Shown here one piece after another: positions 38,258 through 50,001 of a DNA stretch of 64,000 nt. The position numbers and the translations under genes are program-made. Under the pieces are notes generated by a model. The model made no database searches. It was not told where the DNA came from and saw only the letters and a program-made list of their open reading frames with translations. The stretch spans positions 152,662,552-152,726,551 of the forward strand of contig CM041083.1 in assembly GCA_023079485.1 (NCBI GenBank), written 5' to 3'. Origin of the DNA: Archilochus colubris. Its lineage: Eukaryota; Chordata; Aves; Apodiformes; Trochilidae. Each line of letters starts with the position of its first letter. Positions within the stretch are counted from its first letter, which is position 1.

Positions 38258-38582
38258 ACCTGAAATATTAAAATGTCCTAGAGGATATTCCTTCCTGTTA
38301 ATTATATTGTTGCAATACAAATATATAACTCAGTGAGCAGCCTAATAAAGCTGAATAATTAAAACTTATGATACTGATGCTGCAGATGATGTATCTGATA
38401 CATTAAGCGACCTGAATTTTATGACTTACTTGAATTGAAGCTGATTTTACACCTCCATATTCAGTAAAATTTTCTTTCGGGAAATTGTCCAATGACTGTT
38501 TGATTTAATTCCAGGTGTTACCATCCCTGGTATCTTCTGGTAATGAATTCAAGACTACAATAGACCAAAAAGAACAATTTAT

Positions 38583-38700
38583 ATTTCCTTTTTCCTTTTT
38601 CCTCTTTCCCTTTTCCTTTTTCCTTTCTTCTCTTTCCTTTTTCCTTTCCTCTTTCCTTGCCTTGCCCTGCATTCCCCTCCCCTCTCTTTTCCTTTTTTAT
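38583..38700. repeat. Pyrimidine-rich (TTTTTCC)n-type repeat
   Basis: About 115 bases of almost pure T and C on the plus strand, mostly TTTTTCC and TTTCC units, then CCTTGCC. It is a polypyrimidine tract of the kind that can form triplex DNA. Confidence 0.9.
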
Positions 38701-41259
38701 TTTTATTTTAAATCAAAAACATTGCCTTATAATTTAATATAATTCTGCCAATTCTTACATTGTTTAATAATAATATAAGATCTTCTCCAGACTGAGGCCT
38801 TTTTTGTTTGTATTTGAAGCAGAAAAGTTTGAAATTTTCATGTTACTATGGAGAAGGGTTCAGAGAAAATTCAGTGTAATTTAGTGTGTGAGAAAATCTG
38901 AAGAAATTCTGATAATCATGAGCAAGGTTTGCTTATCTGCTCTAATTTGGACATCCAGATCTGAGATACCCACTGTATGATCTTTTCATTGCCAATGGTG
39001 AGAAGTTTATCTAGTTTGGAATGTCTTTCATTCTACAGTAGGTGACTCCACAAGTTTGAAAAATACTTTCCTGAAAATGTCAGTTTTCTGCACTAGCTAT
39101 TTAGTTCAAACAGACATTTCTATCTTATACAATAAATCCCAGCTGAGTGGGAATAGTACATTTGTGATTCTTTTTCAACATTTGGAGGCCATTTGTTTCA
39201 ATCTATACCAGACACTGGTACTTAAACTAGATTCCTTTAGGTCCCTTCAAATCTAACAAAAACAGATATTCAGCCAAATAACACTAAACACACGATACAG
39301 AAACAAACCTTGAGCCTTCTGGCAAGGGAAACTTTTCTCAATTTCTCAAAAGAATGTTAGGAATAAAAACATTTGTTGCAATCTCTTCCATCTGAAACAT
39401 TTATCCTCTCTGAGATGATAAACGACAGAATTAGTAATGCCAAGGAGAGTAGTTGCTATTCTGCAATCTTTGATGGAATGCCTTGGGAGTGTTGCATATA
39501 AACAAATTAAAAGTTTCAATTCACAAAAGATTTTTGATAGCTGTGTCTCATTATGTTAACTGCAGGATCTGAAGAAAAAAATCAACAATTATATGCATTA
39601 CATGGTGTTGCAATTTCATTTTATATGCAAGACCAAGTTATCTTTTCTGCTCGGCATATATTGATTAAAAAATATGTGGGTCAACAAAGCAATGAATCTT
39701 TTGAATTCTTTGCTCGATATTTCAGTACAATGGTGGTGTGGATGTTCTAGCAGTGATTTTAAGTTCACTAGCTAAGGATAACAGAATTTTAATGTTCTGC
39801 AGACAGCTTCTATTTCCAGACTACAACACATAAAATTGCTCCTTTACAACACCTAAGATTTTCCAGAATCTGATAGTCACAAAAGAACTGAACAATGTAG
39901 TAGTTCATCTTTTAGTAGTTTACCATATCTTGCCATTCAGAAATCCCACAGCCTATGTGTAGATAGAAATATTTTGAGCTTTACAGGACTGCCAAGCCAG
40001 AGGAACTTTGTGTTGCTATCTTTTAATTATATTACTTTCCTTGTTTAAAAGTTTCCTTTAAACCCTAAATATTTATCAGTACTTGCTTAAAAAACATTGT
40101 AGAGCAAATTTATTGTTAAAAAATTCTTTTACAAAAAATAATTTATGTGAATTAAAACTGACCCTTACCCTGTGACTTGTTAATTACTGGAAAAATATTA
40201 ATAGCATTAATACCTTGAGAGAAAGAATACCATCTCAGTTCTGTGTCAGATCAGGGTCCAGAGTGAAAAAAAAAATTTAGTGAAGCGGAGACTTAGTGGT
40301 TCATAAATCCTGCAGAGGCGTGATATACACTGAAGTGGAGACCTTGAGAAAAGGGCTAAGAAGAAGGTAACAGCTTGAAGAACTGGATTACCCAAGATAC
40401 ACTGAAACTGTAGGCACATCTGTTGTAGACTGTTGATTTGTTATGATAATTTATACACTTAATCTTGTTGTAAATATGCCTAGAAGCAATTCAATGAATG
40501 CATAATAACATACTTCAAAATAAATAATTTAATCTGTGAAAGTTTGAAAGCACAAATTCAGTCTCTTTTTAGTTGTTTGGTCAACCAGCGATTAATACTT
40601 TCTGTAGCACTTCCAGGTACTAGGATTTTTGGATGTAAATGAAAGACAGATGAGTACTAAGTATGCAATATATAAACTACTATTCTGGGGCACCAGCATT
40701 GCAGTTCATCTACATATTTTTTTGTTCCTAGCATCTCTATAATAGATAACTATGTTTGTGTGAGACACACTGTTTGTGTCTCTCTGTCTCCTCCTTTCAA
40801 AAGTAAAATAAAAAAAAATTGGTGATGCAAAAGAAAATTTTCAAATACTAATTCATTATTATTCTATAATGGGGGAAGTGCTTACCAATGCATATTTTAT
40901 GAACCTCCCCATTAATTCCTATAATCAGAAGTGCTAAGGTTATATTCCAGACAAAACATAATTCATCCTATTTCAAACCCTAATTAAGAACATATTTAAA
41001 TTCACCTTGCAAAATGCATTAATATTCCGACTTGGAGGTGTAGGTCAAATGTAAATTACTTGGCAATTATGAGTGAGAGTCCAGAAAACGCCAGCTTAAA
41101 GTACCAGGAGACTATTTTCTGTTGACTTCATTAGGAATATTTTAAATTAATGCATAAACATGAAGGAAAATGATGGAAAACCTTTTTAGTTTAAGTTTTC
41201 AATTAATTAGTAGTGTTGGTAATGTCTTGGTTAGAAGCATTTAAAAAGAAATAAAGATT

Positions 41260-41278
41260 AATAAATAAATAAATAAAG
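41260..41278. repeat. (AAAT)n microsatellite
   Basis: AATAAATAAATAAATAAA, about 4.5 units. Confidence 0.9.
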
Positions 41279-41300
41279 TGAGAAAATAGAAAACCCACAA

Positions 41301-41398
41301 TTTATATGTATATCTATATATACATATATATAGATATTATATATCTATACATAGTATAATATATATATTATATTATGTCTTTATATATATATATATAA
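41301..41398. repeat. AT-dinucleotide-rich low-complexity tract
   Basis: About 100 bases of interrupted TA repeats with many self-complementary segments (for example ATATATATAT near 41386) and GTATA/CTATA interruptions. It is likely to form cruciforms. Confidence 0.9.
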
Positions 41399-41514
41399 AA
41401 TTGTCAGTGATATGCCACAAATACCATTGGACTGTAAAAGCATAAATGTCTTTCCAAAACAAAGAGGAGGGTTATAGACATAGAGACTTATTTTATAGTT
41501 ATAGCTTTCTATTT

Positions 41515-41606
41515 TTTTACCTTTTCTTTTCTTTTCTTTTCTTTTTTCTTTTCTTTTTCTTTTCCTTTCTTTTCTTTTCTTTTCTTTTCTTTTCCTTTCT
41601 TTTCCT
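41515..41606. repeat. (TTTTC)n pentanucleotide microsatellite
   Basis: About 17 units of CTTTT, with a few extra T or C insertions in the middle. The complementary strand is polypurine (GAAAA). Confidence 0.95.
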
Positions 41607-42509
41607 TGTCTCTTGCTTTGCATCTTGCTATGTCTCTTGCCTTGCTCTTTCTCCTGAAGTCCTATTACTTATTTTATGTTTTTCTCGTTTCCTGATTTTC
41701 TTCTGAACTATCAGATTATTTTGCAGACCAAATATGATGTAATTTCTCAAATAATTAATGGGAAACTATCGATCTTTTTGAGCCAAAATAGGCCTGGAGC
41801 AGAGATTTTTGGACAACAGCTCACAAATGACCCTGTTGAATTTCTATTTATTTTTGCAGTCATCAAAACTAATTTAAAATAAGATTAAGACAGCTGCCAT
41901 TGTGATTGTTAGTTGTTGCTTTTTTGTATCATGTGAGGGATAAAATTAATTTGGAGCTAATAGAAAATGTCTAAGATAAAAGAGAAATGTGATTGTCTGA
42001 TTCTTATACTCATTTGACCTGTTAACAACTTCTGACTTAATTGCTTTTCAGTTGTAAGAATAGGCTAGGACAACTTATAAAATCCCTAACAAATCCTAAA
42101 AGCCTCTTTGGAAAAGAAACCTGTGAAAGACATAACACAGTGAATAAATAATGCAAAATCAATGCAGTAGAAGTCAGAGATCATTGTAACCATGAATTAA
42201 GTAGATCTCTGGTCCAATTTATCTGTATTACTGTTAAAATGTAAAGTTAGATCAGATATTTCAATATCAATTATATCTTGCCTAAAACTAACTTTCCTAT
42301 GAAAGGCAGACTGCCTCTTTTTTCCGCATGAACATCTTCCTAGTGTCATAAACTGTGAACTATCAGCATTGTTACAGGCAGTAATGTCTGTGACACTGTT
42401 ATAAAAATAACTTTATTTGTAAATTCAGTATGGCAAATGATGCCTCAAAATCATGACGGATTCATTTAGTTAACTAGGTTCTTAATATATTCTCAAAGAT
42501 ATTCTCTAA

Positions 42510-43830
42510 GAATTAGGGGATATCTCATGATCAGCTGCCCTTGTCCGGGAATATGACACAGAAGACACAAACTGGTCAAGGAAATTCCTGAAGTACACTG
42601 AAAATATCTTCTTGGTTCAGGTGCTAAGGGAGCCAACTGTCATGGTCACAGTGACCATCATGTAGTTGTTTTTCAGATTTATGGTGACAGGAGGATAACT
42701 GCCAGTAAAACATCAACCATCAGTATATGAAGAGCAGATTTTAGGGTACTGAATGAACTAATTAATAAGGTTCTTTGCAAACCTTTTTTTGAAGGTATTG
42801 GGGTCCATGAATGCTGGTCACTTTTTAAGAGCCCTCTCTTAAGAGTGAAGAATCAGGCAATTCAAAGTGTTGGAAGTCAAGCAAGTGAGGCAGAAGGCTG
42901 ACTTGACTAAGTAGGGGTTTTCTTCTAGAAATTAGGTGGAAAAGGATGGTGTATGGACACTGGAAGTAAGAACAGGTTAAATAGACAAACTACAGAGAAG
43001 GTGTTCACCACTGTAGCTTAATTATAGTTCAAGCTGGCCAACTCTGTGAAGAACAACAAAAAGGTTTTGTTTTTTTTTTTTTAAATATAACAGTAAAAGG
43101 AAGATCGGAGATATCATTGATCCATTTCCCAAGAGTCCTGTGATGGAAGACCATGACTGGTGGGGCAATAGCTATCAGCTAATCATGAACTTGTTTTAGA
43201 CTTTCTGCTTCAGATGGATAGACATAAATATGTGGGGCTTCATCCCAGAGTACCATACCAGCTGTCCAATGCCATAACACAACCTCTCTCCACTATTTTT
43301 CAGTGGTCTTGGGTGTGAGGAGAGGTTAGTTCATCTGGAAGTTAACAAATGATGTTCCAATATTCAAGATTAAGAGGGAAAACCCTAGTAATTACAGTGC
43401 CTGGGAAAATTATGGAGAAGGTTATTCTGGGGGTTACTGAAAAACACTTGAGAGACAATGCAGTCACTGGTCATAGCCAGCTTGGGTTCACAGGGATAAA
43501 GTTCTGCTTAGTCAGCTTAATTTCCTTCTAAGGTAATACATTTAGGAGAGCAAGAGAAGTCAGTATATGTGGTGGTATCTTACTTTAGCAAAGTTTTTGA
43601 TAGTGTCTGTCACAATATTCTTCTGGACAAACTGTCCAGCACATAGCTAGGCACATCCATAATACCTTGAGTGAGCAATTGACTGATGGGTGGTGCTCAA
43701 AGATTTACAGTAAATGGGGTTATACCACTCTGGCAGCCAGTCACCAGTAGAGCTCTCCAGTTCTAAATTTTTGGGAGAGTGGTCTTCAATGATTTTATAA
43801 ATGTGTGCTGTGGATGCAGACGGGGCTTAT
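42510..43830 (+). mobile_element. CR1 LINE fragment spanning endonuclease end to mid RT
   Basis: A long, strongly decayed plus-strand ORF2 piece. In broken frames it shows KFLKYTENIFLVQVLREPT (endonuclease), GHSDHHVVVFQI (the SDH catalytic box), a linker with ECWSLFKSPLL and VKNNKKV, then from about 43350 the region before RT (VPGKIMEKVILGVTEKHLRD, HSQLGFTG). The motif-A region is degraded (FSKVFDSV-like at about 43585), followed by VNGV...WQPVTS and VVFNDFIN near 43780. It is truncated at both ends and has many stops and frameshifts, so it is old. Confidence 0.85.
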
Positions 43831-44469
43831 GTTTCCCAATTCCAATCAGCTGAAGCTTCATCAGACTCTCATGACTTTACAAATATGATGGAAAGTGGCT
43901 TTGCAACTTCATCTGCTATGAATTGTCTCTAGCAATATCAGTTTCCATAAACCATGGCAAATTTTCTTTCTGTGCCCACTTTCCTTTCTGTGCCAAAGAG
44001 TCTTCATATATATGTTGTAAGAATGCATTTAATTACTCTAATGTGTTAAACTGTAGAAAAAAATTCAAATTTGCAAAATGAGATAATTCATGTAGTAGAC
44101 ATATGAAAGTTGAAGTATAAAATCTTCTATGATCTTTTTTCATGTTCTTAACTGAAACAATACTTTTTTCCCCCTTTATTTATAGCTTTAAGCCATCCCA
44201 AGCTCACATGAGTAAAAATGTTGGAGAATTTTAATCAGTGTATTAGACGTTAGTTTTATTATTGACTGCATCTACTTACCTTTGAAATGTTTGATAGAAA
44301 AAAAACTCCAAAATTAATTCCTTAGAGAACATAAGTATAGAGCAGTTAATATGGGCATGTATTTGTGCCATTCATCTCCCTTTAATTATAGAACAATGAT
44401 GGCTTTGTTACAGTGAAATCAGGCACTTTGTAGAAAAATTAAGAACAACCTTACAGTCTGGATATCAAG
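43831..44469. other. Unassigned spacer between two CR1 fragments
   Basis: AT-rich, with no recognised feature. It may include the diverged remainder of either neighbour. Confidence 0.4.
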
Positions 44470-45235
44470 GAGAAGCTCATGCATGAATAGTCCAAGAAAG
44501 TTTAAAGGAGCCTAATTGCTGGGGAAAATCCTATTGGACAGGGTACTAGAAGGTAAAGGAGCCCAAGATGATTAACATTCAAGGATCACTTCTTCAGAGC
44601 TCAGGACCAGTTTATCCCAATGGGAAGGAAATCAAGACAGGGAACTAGGAAACCAGTGTGGTTACACAGGGAACTGCTAAGTAAATACAAATGGAGGAAG
44701 AGAACCTGTTGATTGTGGAGGGAGGGGCTGGAATATAAGACTGTTGTCCAAGAATGTAGGGAGGTAACTAGGAAAATAAAGGCTCCTTGGAGTTAAACCT
44801 TGCAAGAGAAGTTAAGGACAACAGAAAGGGTTTCTTCAAATACATAGCAGATAAAGCTTACACTAGAGGCAATGTAGGCCCACTGCTGAATGAGGTGGGT
44901 GCCCTGCTGACAGAGGGTACAAAGGGGGCGGAGTTGCTGAACACCTTCTTTGCCTCTGTATATACTGCTGGAGGATGTCCTCAGGAGCCTCAGCCCCCTA
45001 AGACTGATGAGGAACTCAGGGTAAAGGATGAGTTTTCCTTGGTTGATGAGGACTGGGTTAAGGATCAATTATGATGAACAGGTTCCCCAAAGAAGTTGTG
45101 GATACCCCCTCCCTAATCTAGGAGTAGTTGTTCCTGTCCATGGAAGGAGGGTTGGATTAGATCCCTTAAGGTCCCTTAGATCCCTTAATGACCCTTCCAA
45201 CCCTAGACCTTCTCATTCTATGATTCTATGTAGGC
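44470..45235 (+). mobile_element. CR1 LINE with internal deletion (linker region joined to 3' tail)
   Basis: From about 44480 the plus strand carries the ORF2 linker between endonuclease and RT (KPVWLHRELL, CREVTRKIKA-like pieces). It then has an open 95-codon frame at 44787-45074 with ELNLAREVKDNRKGFFKYIA, NVGPLLNEVGALLTEG and ELLNTFFASVYTAG. At about 45072 the sequence jumps directly to the CR1 3' end (RFPKEVVDTPSL-like, then ACCCTTCCAACCCTAGACC, then CTCATTCTATGATTCTATG). The whole reverse transcriptase, more than 1 kb in a normal element, is missing. Confidence 0.9.
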
Positions 45236-46584
45236 CAAAGCAGCTGAAATTTTCTAAAAAATTTTAGCTTGAGATGTTTAGCTCAGGAGAATTCAATGTT
45301 AAGCTCTGTCTTTATGCCTTACATATCTTTTATCATATTAACTGAGGCTGTCACATCTTTACTGGCATGATGTTCCTAAGTCTTCATAAGATTGAATGTG
45401 ACCAGTTTTTCTAATTCTAATGACCTAGTATTTATTAACTAGAAATTGAAAGTTTCTTTAAAGATTTTGCTTCACCTCTGATGAGGGACATACTATATAG
45501 TTACCTTAGTTCAGTGCTGGCTGTAAGGTCTTAAATAAGTTACAAGTTTCCCTCTTATTTCTATACAGTCTCTCAAGACCTATTTTTTTAAAACTTTCAC
45601 CTTTGGAGTGTATATCTCACATTTCCATAATGCAGTGTTAGACTAAGCTTCTGCAGTTCTTTAAGATTTCCATGGTTGGTTTGGGTTTGTTTTGTTTTGG
45701 TTTAGTGGGTGGTTTTGGTTTTGGTTTTGTTTTTGTTTCTGTTTTCATTCTCCAGGGCACTTTGAATATTATTGCACTCTCTTGTCTTTATTTTGAGTAA
45801 AGAGAGTCTTATTCTCTCTGTTCTAGACAGAGATGATAATGACCAACCCACACATCAGACATCAATGAGACTGTTTGATTCAGTAGTACTCAAAGTGAAG
45901 TACTGCAGTTTACACTTCTTCACTTCTGCTTCCTAAGGACAGGTCGAAACATTCAATGTTGTCATTTCCTCAAATAGAGAACAGTTTACAAATGAGAAAA
46001 ATCTCATTAGTTTTAAAAATCAGATAGTATTTATAAATATTACAAAGTCATATATTTTAAGACAAGTATTTATCTAAAAAAAAGCTATTTTCCTTTAAAG
46101 GAGGCTGTGTATATTAGTGGCTTGAAATGGGAAGATGAAAAAAGATAGGGCTTTTTGGGTTGTTGTTTTGTTTTTTTGTTTTTTTTTTTTGTCATCTACA
46201 CACAGTAGATGGCAGTAACTTGGAGCCAGTGGTACAGATATTAAAAATTCTGCTCTTCTGTGCATGCATAAAGTTTAGGAATTTACTTCAGGAATTTCTC
46301 AGGAGGAAAATAACAACAGTAATAACCTTGTGTATCAGCTGCTTTCTATCCAGTAAGGTAAATTAACTTCTCTTGGCTACCAAGGCATTTTATGCACATA
46401 GTAAGAGCAAAACAAAATGACTGAAACACCACCTTTGAAATAAAAAGTGTCCACACTGCTCAGAGGTAACAGGAGATGTCTGAAATTCATGTGGATAGGC
46501 TAGAAATTTCCTGAAACAGGAAGAGAACCTCTAAATTCAAAATAAGATTATTGACTATATTTTTAAAATTAGTTCACTTTAATC
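45236..46584. other. Unassigned DNA with a G/T-rich tract
   Basis: No element recognised apart from the GGTTTT-type tract at 45674-45745 and a T-run near 46170-46190. Confidence 0.4.
45674..45745. repeat. G/T-rich low-complexity tract
   Basis: Variable GGTTT/GGTTTT/GTTTT units over about 70 bases, with almost no A or C on the plus strand. Confidence 0.85.
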
Positions 46585-46858
46585 ACTGAATCACAGAATT
46601 ATCATTATTGGAAAAACCCTATAAGAATACCCCATCCAATTGCCAACATCCCTTCTCCCTCAAAAAACCTAAACTAAACTAAACTAAAAAGTACGTATCT
46701 ATATCACCCTACCCACTAGATACTGAAGTGTCTCATCTACACTATTTTAAAATACCTTCAGGGATGGTGACTCCACCACCTCCTTGGGCAGTCCTTTCCA
46801 GTACCTGACTACTCTCTCAGTAAAGAATTTCTTCCTAATATCTAGTTTAATTGTTATG
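46585..46858 (-). mobile_element. CR1 LINE 3' end fragment
   Basis: The plus strand begins TCACTGAATCACAGAATTAT and later reads GATGGTGACTCCACCACCTC, CTTGGGCAGTCCTTTCC and TCAGTAAAGAATTTCTTCCT. This is the reverse complement of the CR1 end of ORF2 and 3' UTR (the segment reading KKFFTERV...VVESPSLK in intact copies). The middle is diverged and contains an AAACT pentamer run near 46667-46690. Confidence 0.88.
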
Positions 46859-47264
46859 TTGCCACTGTAATTTTAGTAGTGATATTCCTTTAGTTTCTTA
46901 AACCACTTAAGTGTGATTATTGCTGTTTGTATTTTCTAAAGAGGTCCATATTTATTTAGGGAAATTCATGGTAATCAGTGTACACAGTTTAATATGAGTC
47001 TTCTATTAACAGACATACTGTGCTGATTAGTCAATTATTCAACTAGAAGTACTCATAGAAAAGCTGTTTAATTAGCTAGTATCCCAAAATACAGCTTAAT
47101 AAAATTATCCAAGAAGAGGGCATATGATCTGCCACGTGCCATAAACGGGAAGAGGCATCAGTACAGCCAGGAGTACAGTGCAGAAGACTCAAAATAAAAT
47201 AGGAGATGCATTAATCTTTACTACTTAATTTAACAAAATAAATGATATAACAATATTAGATCTA
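46859..47264. other. Unassigned spacer
   Basis: AT-rich DNA where the 3' LTR of the neighbouring retrovirus would be expected. No sequence similar to the 50.0-50.4 kb LTR was seen. Confidence 0.4.
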
Positions 47265-47905
47265 ACTTAGCATTCCTAAATTACCAGAGCCCTCCCATTC
47301 CCCCAGGTTATACAGGTGGCTGCCCCTGGGTCTTGTCATTCTCATCCCAGGGTAACCTTTTCCCTCTTTATTCAATAGGGCTGGATAGGAGTCTGCTTCC
47401 ATAAAGGACAAAGTGTTGGGAGACATAATGTACGTTGGAGATTGAATAATCCAGCCCACAACTATACATATTCCCATCAATATAGGCCCAGATCAAACCA
47501 TCCAGGATATCAGAGGAAAGATAGTCATTGTGAGGTGAAAACTTTTCATCTGCTATGGTTTTGGCACAAGCAGAAACTGGCCAATAATATTTCACCCAAT
47601 AATGCTGCTCCCAGTTTGAACAATTTATCAGCTTTTGTCAAGACCAAAGTGATGACAGGTTTGATATAGTGCCAAAAGAAAATCCAGGCCCAAATAGTGT
47701 AAAAAGCTTGAGCACCTGGCTCAAACAAGGAGTAGGGGTATTTGTAGCAGTAGTAAACACCTTTTATTTTCCTGTATCTGGGTGGCATCAGTGGTGCAAA
47801 GACTTCCCCAAATACTAACAATAAAAAGTAAAGATGCTGTCTGAGAGCTCCACACTGCATTCTTCTTTCAGTGTCAAGGATCTGGAAGAAAACACAAAGA
47901 AGCAT
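47265..47905 (-). pseudogene. Unidentified hydrophobic coding remnant, possibly env-derived
   Basis: A 119-codon minus-strand frame (47905-47546) starts next to a splice-acceptor-like TTTGTGTTTTCTTCCAG. Its second methionine begins a signal-peptide-like stretch (basic residue, then LYFLLLVFGEVFA). It then has an aromatic/hydrophobic stretch (YTIWAWIFFWHYIKPVITL). Further along, in another frame at about 47510-47440, comes a stretch like ILMGICIVVGWII that could be a membrane anchor. The position at the 3' side of a retrovirus, the possible signal peptide and the possible anchor fit a shortened env relic, but no known env motif (fusion peptide, immunosuppressive region, furin site) was recognised. 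It may instead be unrelated captured sequence. Confidence 0.3.
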
Positions 47906-48168
47906 ATTGTCTGTTTCACCCTGTGAAACAGTATAACAAGGTTAAGGCCTTACAGGAGCAGGTTGTCAAGGAAGTATCTCTCCCAATGAGGGTTTGGATC
48001 AGGTGAATGACATAATGTAAAATGAGAGGGGCAAAATACAACAATGAGTTGGGGTGGGGTGAGAAGAAACCCTGCTGGGAGCGTTTGTACCATTCTGTTA
48101 TCAAAACATGGTTTAATGTCCAGCTGGCCACTTTCTCCCCTAGTGTCAGCCCAACCATTTTTTCTTCC

Positions 48169-48189
48169 TTTTTTTTTTTTTTTTTTTTT
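48169..48189. repeat. 21-base homopolymer (T on plus strand)
   Basis: An uninterrupted run of 21 T inside the retroviral remnant. On the element's own strand it is a lysine-coding A run, probably expanded by slippage after the gene died. Confidence 0.95.
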
Positions 48190-48299
48190 CAGAATTTGCT
48201 TTTGCCAGAGTGGTAGCAGACCTTTAGATCTGGATAAGAGAAACACGTTCTCCCTTTTGAGATTCCCAGAATTTTAAACTCTTGGCTTGGAGGTAGCTG

Positions 48300-49573
48300 C
48301 TTTTCTGCAGGGATCTGCATATCCAATGAATCTGAAACTTCAATGATCCCAACATAAGTGTCCTGTGCAGGAGGAACTTCAGATACTTCGATTATATTAT
48401 CAGTATGCTGGTGAAACTTCAGCTCTTCAGGAGTAGTGACTGATGCTGTACCTCTTTAGCTAGTGAAGAATGAGTATTTACTACTGTCTTAAGCTCTTCA
48501 TCATCATTTTTAGTGAGCCTTCTTATCAACTCCCACCCTCCAACACTGTGCCCACTATGACGAGTGGAGGGAATCAGTTTCCCTGCAGATCAGTTGGAGG
48601 CACATATGGACTGATTAAATCAGCATAGGGCTTGCTTGGCAATTCATCTTTTACAGTGCAAGCACCAGGGAGCACCAGCCAGTGGTCTAGAAGTTTTTGC
48701 AGGACCTGCCTTGGCAGCTTGTCTATAAGATCCGGGGGAATCCCTTTTTGGAACTCCTATAGCCACAAATTTGATCCCAATGGCTGATACTGGGGAGAGG
48801 TAATTTACACATGGATGTTCATCCTCACACATATGCTCAGTCTTAAGAAGATGCAGTCTAGAAGACTGAGTCAACTTTATCTACCCGTTGTCTTTACTCT
48901 TGTAATTCTCCTTCTACAGAGGCATGATCTAATGTTACTAATTGTTCCAAACACACACTCTTTTTCTATCTAAGAGCCATTAGTTCCCTGCAGAGAAATG
49001 CAGCCTCTTGCTGAGAAACCTTGCCAGCCTCCACCTCCTTGCAGACAGACAGGGTTAACTACTTCTGCATTCGTGGTTTGAAAAGCTGCCATTTCTCTAA
49101 GCTCCTCCTTTGTGGCCTTGGAAACCTCTCTCTCCCTTCAAAATGTGTCAACCCCTTCCTGGGCAGTTTTAAGGGCCTCATCATGTATTGCTTTGAGAGC
49201 TGTGAAGAACGACGACTTCCTTGTGGTCGGATTTATAAGTCTCTGCCTCCTTTCAGAGAGAGTCAGCCTCTTTCAAGGTGGTATTGAGGACTTCTACATG
49301 TACAGTCCTAAGAGTTGCAATTTCTCTCTGGAGGGCAATTACCTCCTCCTGTGAGGCTAATGCTGCGCCACCCAGCACAGCACAAATGATTGGTTTATTT
49401 TTGCCAATTTTGAATTTTGCCTGTGATTGTAACAATATAATGCATTGTACCAGTGCAGAGGGGGCTGACCAATTTTCTTGGGCCCAATTTTTTGCCTGAG
49501 GTAATGGTTTAGACCTAAACTTTTCCAAAGACTCTTCTAAAGACGGGAAGCTGTCCATTTGTACAAGGAACAC
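48300..49573 (-). pseudogene. gag-like retroviral remnant
   Basis: The best open piece is 49573-49253 (106 codons). It begins a few hundred bases after the primer-binding site, as gag would, and ends in a Glu/Leu/Ala-rich heptad-like stretch (EEVIALQREIATLR) suggesting a coiled coil. Similar E/A/L-rich pieces continue in shifted frames down to about 49000 (for example EALKTAQEGV and QQEAAFLCRELMAL), and further broken frames reach 48644. Near 48215 a VCYHSGKSKF-like sequence resembles a damaged zinc knuckle (second cysteine lost) just before a 21-base A run. Stops and shifts make it non-functional. The identification rests on position and composition, not on a recognised capsid motif. Confidence 0.5.
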
Positions 49574-49980
49574 ACACGCAATTGTCTGCCAGATCAGTTT
49601 TCACCCCCAGCCCAGACTTTTCACATGTCTGCTGGATGGTAGCACCCCTCTCACAGACAACTGTATTGGCACAGTTTCTGTAGTCCGATGACTCCAGCCC
49701 AGCTGTCAGAACAGTCTTCTACAACTACCTGCACACAGGCAGAGTCAGGAGAGCTTCAGCCCCCCACACACACACCAAGGAAAACAGACCCACAGTGGCT
49801 TTATCCCCTACACTTACACTAGAACATTAACTCAAGGCTGGTGAATGGCTTGTGGAAGATCAGGCAAACCCTCTTTGCTTTCTAAGCCCTTCACTCTTGT
49901 GAGAAGCCTGGGTGTGGCTGTGTTCAGCTTTTCACTCCCCTGTTACAAGACACTCAGCAGCTGCACCCCTTTGTTCCCAG

Positions 49981-49999
49981 GATCCTGCCGACTATGCCA
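49981..49999 (-). other. Retroviral primer-binding site
   Basis: On the minus strand TGGCATAGTCGGCAGGATC begins two bases after the LTR's terminal CA. TGG is the complement of the CCA end of a tRNA, and the position is exactly where minus-strand DNA synthesis would be primed. I do not assign the tRNA with confidence. Confidence 0.7.
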
Positions 50000-50001
50000 A
50001 A

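Larger units (their letters stand above)
38258..42509. other. Unassigned AT-rich DNA with several microsatellites
   Basis: No gene or transposon was recognised outside the simple repeats listed separately at 38583-38700, 41260-41278, 41301-41398 and 41515-41606. Frames at 41381-41706 are pure translation of the TTTTC repeat and not genes. Confidence 0.45.

Noticed and set aside
41381..41706. Lys/Arg/Glu-rich and Phe/Leu/Ser-rich frames on the two strands
   Set aside because: Both are translations of the TTTTC pentamer repeat.
47262..47905. Possible processed copy of a small mitochondrial inner-membrane subunit
   Set aside because: The hydrophobic stretch with aromatic residues first suggested a complex I accessory subunit, but order and flanking residues do not match any that I could recall, so only a generic hydrophobic remnant is reported.
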